A DNA stretch of 7,685 bases from DATMTS01 sp035564555 (GCA_035564555.1 DATMTS010000056.1:1-7685); one strand, 5' to 3'. Numbered from the stretch's first letter, positions 1 to 5,740 are shown. A program made the numbers and translations. Notes: generated by a model not told the origin, from the sequence alone.

Positions 1-366
1 GCTGTGCGCTACGCGCACAGCCGCAACGTGTTCGGCCGATCGATCGGTTCGAACCAGTACATCGCGTTCACCATCGCCCGCATGCAGGCCAGAGTGCACC
101 AGGCGCGGCTGGCTTACTACGACGCCGCTTTCAAGCTGGACGCCGGGCTGCCGTTCAAGACGGAGGCATCGATCGCCAAGCTCGTCTGCTCCGAGGCCGC
201 GATGGACAACGTGCGCGCCGCAACCCAGATCTTCGGCGGATACGGGTTCTTGAACGAGAATCCGGTCGCCAGGCACTACCGTGACTCGAAGATCCTCGAG
301 ATCGGCGAGGGCACCAGCGAAGTGCAGTTGATGATCATCTCGCGCGCCCTCGGCTTCGCGGACTGA
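1..366 (+). CDS. Acyl-CoA dehydrogenase, C-terminal part (cut by the window's left edge)
   Basis: This is the last 121 residues of a flavin acyl-CoA dehydrogenase, which oxidises an acyl-CoA to its 2,3-enoyl-CoA in the cytoplasm and passes electrons to ETF. The frame is open from base 1, so the start lies outside the window; the GTG at 4 is internal. Visible family motifs are R-N-V-F-G-R-S-I near the start, A-K-L-V-C-S-E-A-A at about 59-67, the flavin-domain signature Q-I-F-G-G-Y-G at about 76-82, P-V-A-R-H-Y-R-D, and I-G-E-G-T-S-E near the end. The Glu of the EGT motif (bases 307-309) is at the usual catalytic-base position of the MCAD type. The stop is followed after 22 bp by the MaoC gene, so the two are probably co-transcribed. 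The context resembles mycobacterial fadE19 and suggests a branched-chain acyl-CoA substrate, which is inference. The family call is secure; substrate specificity cannot be read from this fragment. Confidence 0.95.
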   Translation, partial: AVRYAHSRNVFGRSIGSNQYIAFTIARMQARVHQARLAYYDAAFKLDAGLPFKTEASIAKLVCSEAAMDNVRAATQIFGGYGFLNENPVARHYRDSKILEIGEGTSEVQLMIISRALGFAD

Positions 367-388
367 CGATCGAGGGTAGGGGCACGGC

Positions 389-970
389 ATGAGCGAGGAA
401 CGCACCATCCTGCAGCGGGGCCTGTTCTACGAGGAGTTCGAGGTCGGAACGCGGTATCTGCACCGGCCGGGGCGCACGGTCACCGAAGCGGACAACGTGC
501 TCTTCACGACCCTGACGATGAATGCTCAGTCGTTGCACCTCGATGCCGCGTGGTCGGCGACCCAGCCGTTCGGGCAGCGTCTGGTGAACTCGATGTTCAC
601 CCTGTCCACACTGGTCGGAGCCTCAGTCGCCCAGCTCACCCAGGGCACCCTCGTCGCCAACCTCGGGTTCGGCGAGATAGCCTTCCCGCACCCCGTCTTC
701 CACGGCGACACGCTGTATTCCGAGACTCTCGTGACGGACAAACGCCTCTCGGTCTCCCGGCCCGGGCAGGGCATCGTGTCGCTCGCCCATACCGCACGCA
801 ACCAGCACGGCGACGTCGTCGCGACGGCCTCTCGAAGTGCTCTGATGTGGTGTGCCGGGGCGCAACCCGAGCAGCCGCAGCCCGAACCGGGTAGCACGCC
901 GCGCCCGGTACCGCATCCCGTGCCCCATCCCGGCCCGCACGATGCGAGCGGGTCGGAGCGGCACCCGTGA
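389..970 (+). CDS. MaoC-family (hot-dog fold) acyl-CoA hydratase/dehydratase
   Basis: A 193-residue protein of the MaoC family, whose members hydrate or dehydrate enoyl-CoA/3-hydroxyacyl-CoA thioesters. The ATG is preceded by AGGGG with a 6-base spacer. The fold core is about residues 12-155: F-E-V-G at 17-20, a G-R-T-V-T-E-A-D segment at 28-35, the hydratase helix with S-L-H-L-D (His50) at 48-52, L-V-N-S at 65-68, and the F-P-H-P-V-F-H-G-D-T-L strand at 99-109. The canonical hydratase motif D-x-N-P-L-H reads N-A-Q-S-L-H here, so the usual Asp is Asn. I believe this is common in the MaoC subgroup that sits beside CitE-like lyases, but I could not check it. Residues 157-193 form a Pro/His-rich tail with no fold, beyond the usual family end. 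The stop overlaps the next start (GTGA), so translation is probably coupled to the CitE-like lyase. Mycobacterial Rv2499c holds the same place between fadE19 and citE. The family is clear; the substrate is unknown (mesaconyl-CoA-like or methyl-branched enoyl-CoA possible). Confidence 0.9.
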   Translation: MSEERTILQRGLFYEEFEVGTRYLHRPGRTVTEADNVLFTTLTMNAQSLHLDAAWSATQPFGQRLVNSMFTLSTLVGASVAQLTQGTLVANLGFGEIAFPHPVFHGDTLYSETLVTDKRLSVSRPGQGIVSLAHTARNQHGDVVATASRSALMWCAGAQPEQPQPEPGSTPRPVPHPVPHPGPHDASGSERHP

Positions 971-1785
971 GGCCGTTCGACCTCGGCCCCGCGTTGCTGT
1001 TCTGCCCCGCGGACCGTCCCGATCGCTATGAGAAGGCGCTCGCACGCGCGGATGCCGTGATCCTCGATCTGGAAGACGCCGTCGCGCCTTCCGCGCGCGA
1101 GGCGGCGCGGGAAGCGCTCCGCCAGCACCCGCTGGACCCCGCCCGGGTGATCGTACGGGTCAACGCGCCCGGGACCGACGACCAGGCGCGCGATCTCGTC
1201 GCCGTCGCCGATACCGGGTACGCCGCGGTCATGGTGCCGAAGGCATCGACCCCGGCCGGGATCGAAGCCGTGATCGCGGTGCTGCCGGATGCCGCCGTCA
1301 TCGCGCTGTGCGAGACGGCGGCGGGAGTGCTCGCGGCGCCCGCCTTGGCGGCGCATCCCGCGGTCGCCGCGTTGATGTGGGGCGCCGAGGATCTCGTTGC
1401 ATCGCTCGGCGGCACCGCGTCACGGCACCCCGACGGACGGTACCGCGAGGTCGCCGTCCACGCCCGTTCCAGCGTGCTGCTGGCGGCAGGAGCCTACGGC
1501 AAACCTGCGATCGACACGGTTCACACTGCGATCGGCGACATCCCGGGCCTTGCAGCCGAGGCCGAGGATGCCGCGGCCGTCGGTTTCACGGCCACCGCCT
1601 GCATCCACCCGTCGCAGGTCGACACGATCAGAACCGCCTATCGCCCTGATCCGGAACAACTCGAGTGGGCCATCGCCGTGTTGCACGGGGCCGAGGAGAC
1701 CGGCGGCGTGTTCCGGCTGGGCACTCAGATGATCGACGAGCCTTTACTGCGGCATGCCCGTGCCCTGCTGCGCAGGGCGCGGTAG
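967..1785 (+). CDS. CitE-like HpcH/HpaI-family CoA-ester lyase (hydroxyacyl-CoA lyase)
   Basis: A 272-residue TIM-barrel enzyme of the CitE/malyl-CoA lyase family. Members cleave or form C-C bonds in 3-hydroxyacyl-CoA esters with Mg2+, for example malyl-, methylmalyl- or citramalyl-CoA. Visible motifs: L-F-C-P-A-D-R at 11-17, I-L-D-L-E-D-A-V at 32-39, V-R-V-N with Arg64, V-P-K at 90-92, C-E-T-A-A-G-V with Glu116, W-G-A-E-D-L with Asp142, and I-H-P-S-Q-V at 213-218. Glu116 and Asp142 are the expected Mg ligands, and Arg64 is the expected substrate-binding residue. No citD or citF gene is next to it, so it is not a citrate lyase subunit but a stand-alone CitE-like enzyme, as in mycobacteria. 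The GTG start at 967 overlaps the MaoC stop by 4 bp; no later start keeps the N-terminal strand. It is probably the last gene of its operon, because a 203-bp gap follows. Family secure; the physiological substrate is inferred only from context. Confidence 0.93.
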   Translation: MRPFDLGPALLFCPADRPDRYEKALARADAVILDLEDAVAPSAREAAREALRQHPLDPARVIVRVNAPGTDDQARDLVAVADTGYAAVMVPKASTPAGIEAVIAVLPDAAVIALCETAAGVLAAPALAAHPAVAALMWGAEDLVASLGGTASRHPDGRYREVAVHARSSVLLAAGAYGKPAIDTVHTAIGDIPGLAAEAEDAAAVGFTATACIHPSQVDTIRTAYRPDPEQLEWAIAVLHGAEETGGVFRLGTQMIDEPLLRHARALLRRAR

Positions 1786-1806
1786 CCGTCCGAGGGCGCT
1801 GAACGC

Positions 1807-1837
1807 GGTGAATGCCAAAGATTTGGTAACGGTTCAC
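1807..1837. promoter_or_regulatory. Nested inverted repeats downstream of the CitE-like gene (candidate operator)
   Basis: An AT-richer patch inside the gap after the CitE-like stop. CCAAA-GA-TTTGG (1815-1826) is a near-perfect short palindrome. It is flanked by GTGAA (1808-1812) and its complement TTCAC (1833-1837), with unequal spacers of 2 and 6 bases. The 2-base centre is too tight for a good RNA hairpin and no T run follows, so a protein-binding site is more likely than a terminator. It lies about 45-75 bp upstream of the candidate promoter box of the reductase gene. No known regulator motif is recognised. Confidence 0.3.
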
Positions 1838-1870
1838 GCAGTTCCGCGGGGTCGTGTCGGCGGGGTGACG

Positions 1871-1876
1871 TAGCCT
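1871..1876 (+). promoter_or_regulatory. Candidate -10 box (TAGCCT) for the aldo/keto reductase gene
   Basis: TAGCCT fits the actinobacterial TAnnnT -10 pattern. It lies in the only sizeable gap before the reductase and would place the transcript start near 1883-1884, just before the stem-loop at 1885. No convincing -35 hexamer is seen 16-18 bases upstream. The leader would be about 105 bases long. Confidence 0.35.
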
Positions 1877-1884
1877 CGATACCA

Positions 1885-1914
1885 GATGCACCGGCGCATG
1901 CCTTGCGGTGCATC
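1885..1914 (+). other. Perfect 9-bp stem-loop at the head of the reductase leader
   Basis: GATGCACCG (1885-1893) and CGGTGCATC (1906-1914) are exact reverse complements around a 12-base loop that itself contains the palindrome GCATGC (1896-1901). No T run follows, so it is not a standard intrinsic terminator of the CitE-like gene. It would form the very 5' end of the transcript if the TAGCCT box is the promoter, where it could protect the mRNA. It could also be an operator. The stem is observed; its role is inferred. Confidence 0.5.
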
Positions 1915-1971
1915 TCGCACGGATCGCCGGTGGCGAGCGGTGCGGATGCTCGGGGGGCCGAGGAGAGCAGG

Positions 1972-1980
1972 GGAGGAAGG
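1972..1980 (+). promoter_or_regulatory. Ribosome binding site deciding the reductase start
   Basis: GGAGGAAGG is the only strong Shine-Dalgarno-like stretch upstream of the aldo/keto reductase fold. It lies 8 bases before the GTG at 1989 measured from its 3' end. The alternative GTG at 1980 overlaps it and is too close, and the GTG at 1908 has no such signal. Confidence 0.5.
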
Positions 1981-1988
1981 TGTCGTCA

Positions 1989-3041
1989 GTGTTTCCTCTC
2001 CGCGCGCGCGATCACCTGGGCACGAGCAGCAAGGGTGCCCCGCAGAACGATCCAGCCCCCCGGTCAGCCGAAGAGGCCCGATTCCGCGACGTCGAGTCCA
2101 CCGAGACCATTCCGCTCTCGATCGTCGCGCCGCGCCGCATCGGAGAGTCGGAACTCGTCGTGTATCCGCTGGCACTGGGCGGCAGCGTGTTCGGCTGGAC
2201 CAGCGATGCGCCGACGTCCGTCGCCGTGCTTGACCGATTCGCCGCGCTCGGCGGCAACTTCATCGACACCGCAGACAGCTATTCCGGTGGCCGCAGCGAG
2301 CTCATCATCGGCGGCTGGATGCGCGCCAAGCGCAACCGCGATTCCATCGTCCTCGCCACCAAGATCGGGCGCAATCAAGACAATCCGGGTCTCGGGCCGG
2401 TCAGCATGGTGCGCGCCGTCGAAGCATCCCTGGAGCGACTCGGCACCGACCACATCGACCTGCTCGGCTTTCACGACGACGACCCCGGCGTGCCGTTGGA
2501 CGAGAGTCTCGCGACGGCCGAATGGCTCATCTCCAGCGGCAAGGTGCGCTATCTGACGTTCTCGAACTACTCGGCCGAGCGACTGATCGAGGCGCGCATC
2601 CTGTCGGCGACCGGGCTGCCCAAGGTCGTCGCCATCCAGACGCACTACAACCTGATGCATCGAATGGAGTTCGAGGGAGACCTTCGCATCGTCGCGTCGG
2701 CGCAGTCCCTTGCCGTGTTGCCTTATTTCGCGCTGGCCAGCGGCTTTCTGACGGGCAAGTATCGCACCAAGGTCGACCTTGCGACGACGGTTCGCGGAGC
2801 GCGCGCAGGCGAGTACCTCGGGCGACGGGGCAACCGCGTCATCTCTGCGCTGCAACGCGTCGCCGCCGAGCAGCGCACCAGCCCGGCGACCATTGCGCTC
2901 GCCTGGCTGCTTGCCAAACGCAACGTGGTCGCTCCCGTCGCAAGCGCGAGTCGGCCCGAGCAGGTCGACGCGTTGATGGCCGCGGCCGGCATCCGCCTGA
3001 CCCGCGCCCAGATGCTCGAGCTCGACCGCGCCTCCGAATAG
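1989..3041 (+). CDS. Aldo/keto reductase
   Basis: With the start chosen here, a 350-residue NADPH-type aldo/keto reductase that reduces carbonyl groups of small aldehydes, ketones or sugars in the cytoplasm. The (beta/alpha)8 family motifs run in order: L-A-L-G-G-S-V-F-G-W, G-G-N-F-I-D-T-A-D-S-Y, S-E-L-I-I-G-G-W, A-T-K-I-G, D-H-I-D-L-L-G-F-H, S-N-Y-S, and P-Y-F-A-L-A-S-G-F-L-T-G-K-Y. The catalytic tetrad is present as Asp93, Tyr98, Lys125 and His162. The start is uncertain. No ATG is in frame; GTGs occur at 1908, 1980 and 1989, then none until 2160, which lies inside the fold. I chose 1989 because a GGAGGAAGG stretch (1972-1980) precedes it at a workable distance. This leaves about 40-50 residues before the barrel begins, longer than usual. 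It converges on the TetR gene, with 11 bp between stops. The context gives no firm substrate. Confidence 0.93.
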   Translation: MFPLRARDHLGTSSKGAPQNDPAPRSAEEARFRDVESTETIPLSIVAPRRIGESELVVYPLALGGSVFGWTSDAPTSVAVLDRFAALGGNFIDTADSYSGGRSELIIGGWMRAKRNRDSIVLATKIGRNQDNPGLGPVSMVRAVEASLERLGTDHIDLLGFHDDDPGVPLDESLATAEWLISSGKVRYLTFSNYSAERLIEARILSATGLPKVVAIQTHYNLMHRMEFEGDLRIVASAQSLAVLPYFALASGFLTGKYRTKVDLATTVRGARAGEYLGRRGNRVISALQRVAAEQRTSPATIALAWLLAKRNVVAPVASASRPEQVDALMAAAGIRLTRAQMLELDRASE

Positions 3042-3052
3042 CAGGATCCCTC

Positions 3053-3634
3053 TCAGGCCTCCGCCAGCACCCGCTCCACGGCGCGGTGCAACGCGCCGTT
3101 CGCAGCGGCCGCGTCTCCGACGTTGCCGCCGGAGAGAGCGCCGTCCCTGGCCAGTAGCAGGTCATCGGCGCCCTCTTCCGGGCGAGGGTGGCCCGCCTCG
3201 GCGAACAGTTCGGAGAGCGTGGCGTGGTACCACTCACGGTGATCGGCGACGGCCTTGCGCACCGGATGCTCGGGATCGGAGAACTGTGCGGCCGCGTTGA
3301 TGTACGGGCAGCCGTGAAAGCCGGGGCGCTGCGCTTCTTCGCCGATCTCGTCCACGAGCGCTCGCAGCACCGCCCGTGGATCGTCGAGCCGGCTGCGCAG
3401 TCCCTCGACATACTCGCGAGCCTGCGTGTCGCGTCGCTTCACGTAAGCGACGATGAGAAGCTCTTTCGCGCGGTAGTGCTTGTAGAACGTGGCCTTCGTG
3501 ACGTGTGCGGCTGCGATGATCCGGTCCACTCCAACCGTGTGGATGCCCTCGGTGTAGAAGAGTTCGTCTGCGACGGCCAGGATCTTGACCTTGGCGGGCG
3601 CGGGCGGGCGCTGGTCACGGGTGAGGTTGGGCAT
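3053..3634 (-). CDS. TetR/AcrR-family transcriptional repressor
   Basis: A 193-residue DNA-binding regulator. The N-terminal TetR helix-turn-helix covers about residues 14-61: I-L-A-V-A-D-E-L-F-Y, then T-V-G-V-D-R-I-I-A-A-A with recognition helix V-T-K-A-T-F-Y-K-H-Y at 45-54. The C-terminal ligand domain contains G-F-H-G-C-P-Y-I-N-A-A at 105-115, a pattern typical of a common actinobacterial TetR subgroup with a LmrA/YxaF-like C-terminus; the ligand is unknown. The ATG is preceded by a strong AAAGGAG (3640-3646 on this strand) with a 5-base spacer, so the start is secure. It converges with the aldo/keto reductase and diverges from the M16 peptidase. Inverted repeats at its own promoter suggest autoregulation. 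TetR regulators often control a neighbouring oxidoreductase, so the reductase is a plausible target, but it has its own distant upstream region and this is inference. Confidence 0.93.
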   Translation of the reverse strand: MPNLTRDQRPPAPAKVKILAVADELFYTEGIHTVGVDRIIAAAHVTKATFYKHYRAKELLIVAYVKRRDTQAREYVEGLRSRLDDPRAVLRALVDEIGEEAQRPGFHGCPYINAAAQFSDPEHPVRKAVADHREWYHATLSELFAEAGHPRPEEGADDLLLARDGALSGGNVGDAAAANGALHRAVERVLAEA

Positions 3635-3668
3635 GGCGACTCCTTTGGGGGCCGATGGGGACGGGGAT

Positions 3669-3708
3669 GTCTACAGACTATTCGGTTTGTCCTCATTTAT
3701 GCGGACAA
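3669..3708. promoter_or_regulatory. Candidate TetR operator region (two inverted repeats)
   Basis: TTGTCC (3687-3692) and GGACAA (3703-3708) form a perfect 6-bp inverted repeat with a 10-base centre. GTCT-AC-AGAC (3669-3678) is a second short palindrome. Both lie in the 109-bp divergent gap between the TetR and M16 genes. The larger repeat covers where the TetR -35 would be, and ends about 22 bp before the M16 -10 box. Placement and symmetry suit a TetR dimer site; binding is inferred. Confidence 0.4.
3675..3680 (-). promoter_or_regulatory. Candidate -10 box (TAGTCT) for the TetR gene
   Basis: Read on the - strand, TAGTCT fits TAnnnT. It lies about 40 bases before the TetR ATG and would give a leader of roughly 33 bases that includes the AAAGGAG ribosome site. 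No clear -35 is seen at 17 bases; TTGTCC occurs at a wider spacing of about 22. Confidence 0.3.
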
Positions 3709-3730
3709 GGGTCGCCGAGCGACGCTGGCG

Positions 3731-3736
3731 TAGGGT
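3731..3736 (+). promoter_or_regulatory. -10 box (TAGGGT) of the M16 peptidase gene, probably leaderless
   Basis: TAGGGT ends 7 bases before the ATG at 3744. That spacing puts the transcript start at or next to the A of ATG, the layout known for leaderless actinobacterial genes. The intervening GGAGGGG looks like a ribosome site but is only 2 bases from the ATG. No clear -35 is visible. Confidence 0.5.
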
Positions 3737-3743
3737 GGAGGGG

Positions 3744-5111
3744 ATGAACGGCGCCGTTGACCTCCCGCTGACCCTGGCCGATCTCACCTTCACGGCGGCG
3801 GGCGACGCGCTGGTGCGCCGCACCGTCCTACCCAGCGGCGTGCGCATCCTGAGCGAGCGTGTTCCGGGTGCGCGCAGCGCCACGATCGGCTTCTGGGTCA
3901 CGGTCGGTTCGCGGGACGAGCACACCGTGCCCGGCGCTTCCGGTGCGGCGGCTGCCAGCTTCGGCTCGACTCACTTTCTCGAGCACCTGCTCTTCAAGGG
4001 CACCACGTCGCGCAGCGCGCTGGACATCGCTGTGGCCTTCGACGCGGTCGGCGGCGAGAACAACGCGCTCACGGCCAAGGAGCACACCTGCTACTACGCC
4101 AAGGTGCAAGACCGCGATCTGCCGATGGCGGTCGAGGTCATCGCCGACATGCTCACGTCATCCGTGCTCGACCCGGAGGACTTCGAGAACGAGCGACAAG
4201 TCATCCTCGAGGAGCTGTCGATGGCGGAGGACGACCCCGCCGATGCGGCGGGGGAGCGGTTCTTCGAGGCGGTGTTCGGTTCGCATCCGCTCGGACGCCC
4301 GATCGGAGGCGACCCGCAGACGATCCGCGGTGCAGCGCGCGATGCGGTCTGGCTGCACTATCAGGCGAATTACCGTCCGGAGGAACTCGTGGTCACGGCC
4401 GCCGGCGCCGTCGATCACGATCTGCTCGTCGTCGGCGTCGAGCGTGCGTTGCGAGGCGCCGGATGGGATCTGGACCGGCAGGCGCCGCCCGTGCCGCGCC
4501 GCTCCAGCGAGCCCGCGCGCATCCAGCGCGGTGCGGCATCCGTACTCGTCTCCCGGCCGATCGAGCAGGTGAACCTGATGATGGGCGTCCCGGCGATCGT
4601 GGCTACCGACGAAAGACGGGCGACCATGGGGGTATTGAATTCGATCCTGGGCGGAGGGATGTCGAGCAGGCTCTTCCAAGAGGTGCGGGAGCGCCGAGGC
4701 CTGGCCTACTCGGTCTACTCCTTCGCATCGGCGTACTCGGATGCGGGGGTGTTCGGCATGTTCGCGGGGTGCACGCCCGCCAAGGCCGGTCAGGTCGCGG
4801 AGCTGATGCTCGACGAGCTGCGCGCGGTCGCCGACCGCGGCGTCAGCGCCCTGGAGGTGCAGCGCGCCGTCGGACAGCTCTCCGGCGCCTCGGCACTCGC
4901 TCTCGAGGACTCGGATGCCCGGATGTCGCGGCTCGGTCGATCCGAGATCGCGCTCGGGGAGTTCACCGATCTCGACGAGAACCTGCGTCGGCTCTCGTCG
5001 ATCGCCCCGGCCGATGTTCAGGAACTTGCGCGTGAGCTCGTCGCCCGGCCGGTCTCCCTGGCCGCGGTGGGAAGCGTCGACGACGACACGTTCGCCGCGA
5101 TCACCTCCTGA
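3744..5111 (+). CDS. M16 family (pitrilysin/MPP-like) zinc metallopeptidase
   Basis: A 455-residue peptidase, the usual size for single-chain bacterial M16B proteins, which act as dimers on peptides and small unfolded proteins. The inverted zinc motif H-F-L-E-H is at 77-81: His77 and His81 bind zinc and Glu80 is the catalytic base. The third ligand, Glu157, sits in V-I-L-E-E-L-S-M, 76 residues after His81 as in mitochondrial processing peptidase. Also seen are G-E-N-N-A-L-T-A-K-E-H-T at 104-115, H-P-L-G-R-P-I-G-G at 181-189, and the second-half M16 motif S-S-R-L-F-Q-E-V-R-E-R-R-G-L-A-Y at 307-322. A Gly/Ala-rich stretch at about 62-74, just before the zinc motif, seems longer than in relatives I recall. 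The ATG at 3744 is preferred because of the TAGGGT box; a GTG at 3735 would add three residues. In many actinobacteria this gene follows pnp, but here a TetR gene is upstream. The histidine-phosphatase gene follows after 26 bp, so they likely share a transcript. No signal peptide is seen. Confidence 0.95.
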   Translation: MNGAVDLPLTLADLTFTAAGDALVRRTVLPSGVRILSERVPGARSATIGFWVTVGSRDEHTVPGASGAAAASFGSTHFLEHLLFKGTTSRSALDIAVAFDAVGGENNALTAKEHTCYYAKVQDRDLPMAVEVIADMLTSSVLDPEDFENERQVILEELSMAEDDPADAAGERFFEAVFGSHPLGRPIGGDPQTIRGAARDAVWLHYQANYRPEELVVTAAGAVDHDLLVVGVERALRGAGWDLDRQAPPVPRRSSEPARIQRGAASVLVSRPIEQVNLMMGVPAIVATDERRATMGVLNSILGGGMSSRLFQEVRERRGLAYSVYSFASAYSDAGVFGMFAGCTPAKAGQVAELMLDELRAVADRGVSALEVQRAVGQLSGASALALEDSDARMSRLGRSEIALGEFTDLDENLRRLSSIAPADVQELARELVARPVSLAAVGSVDDDTFAAITS

Positions 5112-5137
5112 CCGACACACGAAACGAGAAGAACCCA

Positions 5138-5740
5138 GTGCCCCATTACCTCTACCTCGTGCGACATGGCGAACAGCAGGATGCCGAACACGGCATGCCC
5201 GACGGCCCGCTCTCTGCGCGCGGCCAGCGGCAGGCCAGGCTCATCGCGGAACGCCTCGGCGGGGTGCCGTTCACGAGCGCGTTCCACTCGCCCTTGAAGC
5301 GCGCGGAGGAGACCGCGCGGATCATGGCCGAACGTATGCCGGCGTTGGCTCCCAGCCCATCGAGCCTGCTCTTCGACTGCATCCCGTCGGGTCCGACCCC
5401 CGACATGCCCAAGGCGTTCGACTCCTTCTTCGGAGCGGTCACGCCGGCCGAGATCGAGGCAGGCCGCGCCCAGATGGCGGATGCCTGCGCCGAGTTCCTC
5501 ACGCCGGCACGCGGCGACCGGCACGATCTGCTGATCACGCACAACTTCGTGATCGGCTGGTTCGTGCGTCAGGTCTTCGACGCGCCGGATTGGCGATGGT
5601 TGGGGCTCAACCAGGCCAACTGCGGTCTGACCATCATCCGGGTCCGCTCGGCCAAGCCGCCGGTGCTGGTGGTGCACAACGACCTCGGCCACCTGCCGGT
5701 CGAATTGCGCACCGGCCTCCCGGAGGCACAGTCCGTCTGA
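5138..5740 (+). CDS. Histidine phosphatase (phosphoglycerate mutase-like) family protein
   Basis: A 200-residue protein of the histidine phosphatase superfamily, whose members transfer or remove phosphate through a phosphohistidine. L-V-R-H-G-E at 7-12 carries the nucleophile His10. F-H-S-P-L-K-R-A-E-E-T-A at 49-60 supplies a phosphate-pocket Arg (Arg55), and I-T-H-N at 133-136 gives the second catalytic His135. Where many phosphatases have a Glu acid/base in an L-x-E-G-x-P segment, this one has L-F-D-C-I-P-S-G at about 78-85, closer to the PGAM5/SixA-like style with Asp for Glu. It is shorter than true phosphoglycerate mutases and lacks their full motif set, so a phosphatase on an unknown substrate is more likely than a glycolytic mutase. 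The start is GTG, with a weak GAGAAG six bases upstream. It follows M16 by 26 bp. Its stop is only 2 bp from the stop of the convergent GNAT gene. Confidence 0.92.
   Translation: MPHYLYLVRHGEQQDAEHGMPDGPLSARGQRQARLIAERLGGVPFTSAFHSPLKRAEETARIMAERMPALAPSPSSLLFDCIPSGPTPDMPKAFDSFFGAVTPAEIEAGRAQMADACAEFLTPARGDRHDLLITHNFVIGWFVRQVFDAPDWRWLGLNQANCGLTIIRVRSAKPPVLVVHNDLGHLPVELRTGLPEAQSV

Noticed and set aside
526..1356. A 276-codon open frame on the - strand across the MaoC and CitE-like genes
   Set aside because: It is antisense to two genes with clear family motifs, and its composition is typical of a shadow frame.
967..1785. Calling the CitE-like gene a citrate lyase beta subunit
   Set aside because: There is no citD, citF or citrate-lyase accessory gene nearby, and the acyl-CoA dehydrogenase/MaoC context fits a stand-alone hydroxyacyl-CoA lyase.
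1815..1826. CCAAAGATTTGG considered as an intrinsic terminator of the acyl-CoA operon
   Set aside because: The stem is short with a 2-base centre and no T run follows.
1886..2233. ATG-started frame of 115 codons, with the ATG 9 bases after the TAGCCT box
   Set aside because: The spacing is longer than usual for a leaderless start, the product is Arg-rich without motifs, and most of it overlaps the reductase in another frame. A short leader peptide cannot be fully excluded.
2064..2855. A 263-codon open frame on the - strand inside the aldo/keto reductase
   Set aside because: It is antisense to the reductase, which carries the full catalytic tetrad; no motif supports the antisense protein.
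3585..3743. Upstream extension of the M16 gene (508 residues)
   Set aside because: It overlaps the TetR start and ribosome site in antisense; the ATG at 3744 with TAGGGT upstream fits the family length.
4158..5120. A 320-codon open frame on the - strand inside the M16 gene
   Set aside because: It lies wholly antisense to a clearly conserved M16 peptidase, its protein is Arg/Gly/His-rich without recognisable motifs, and long antisense frames are expected in GC-rich DNA.
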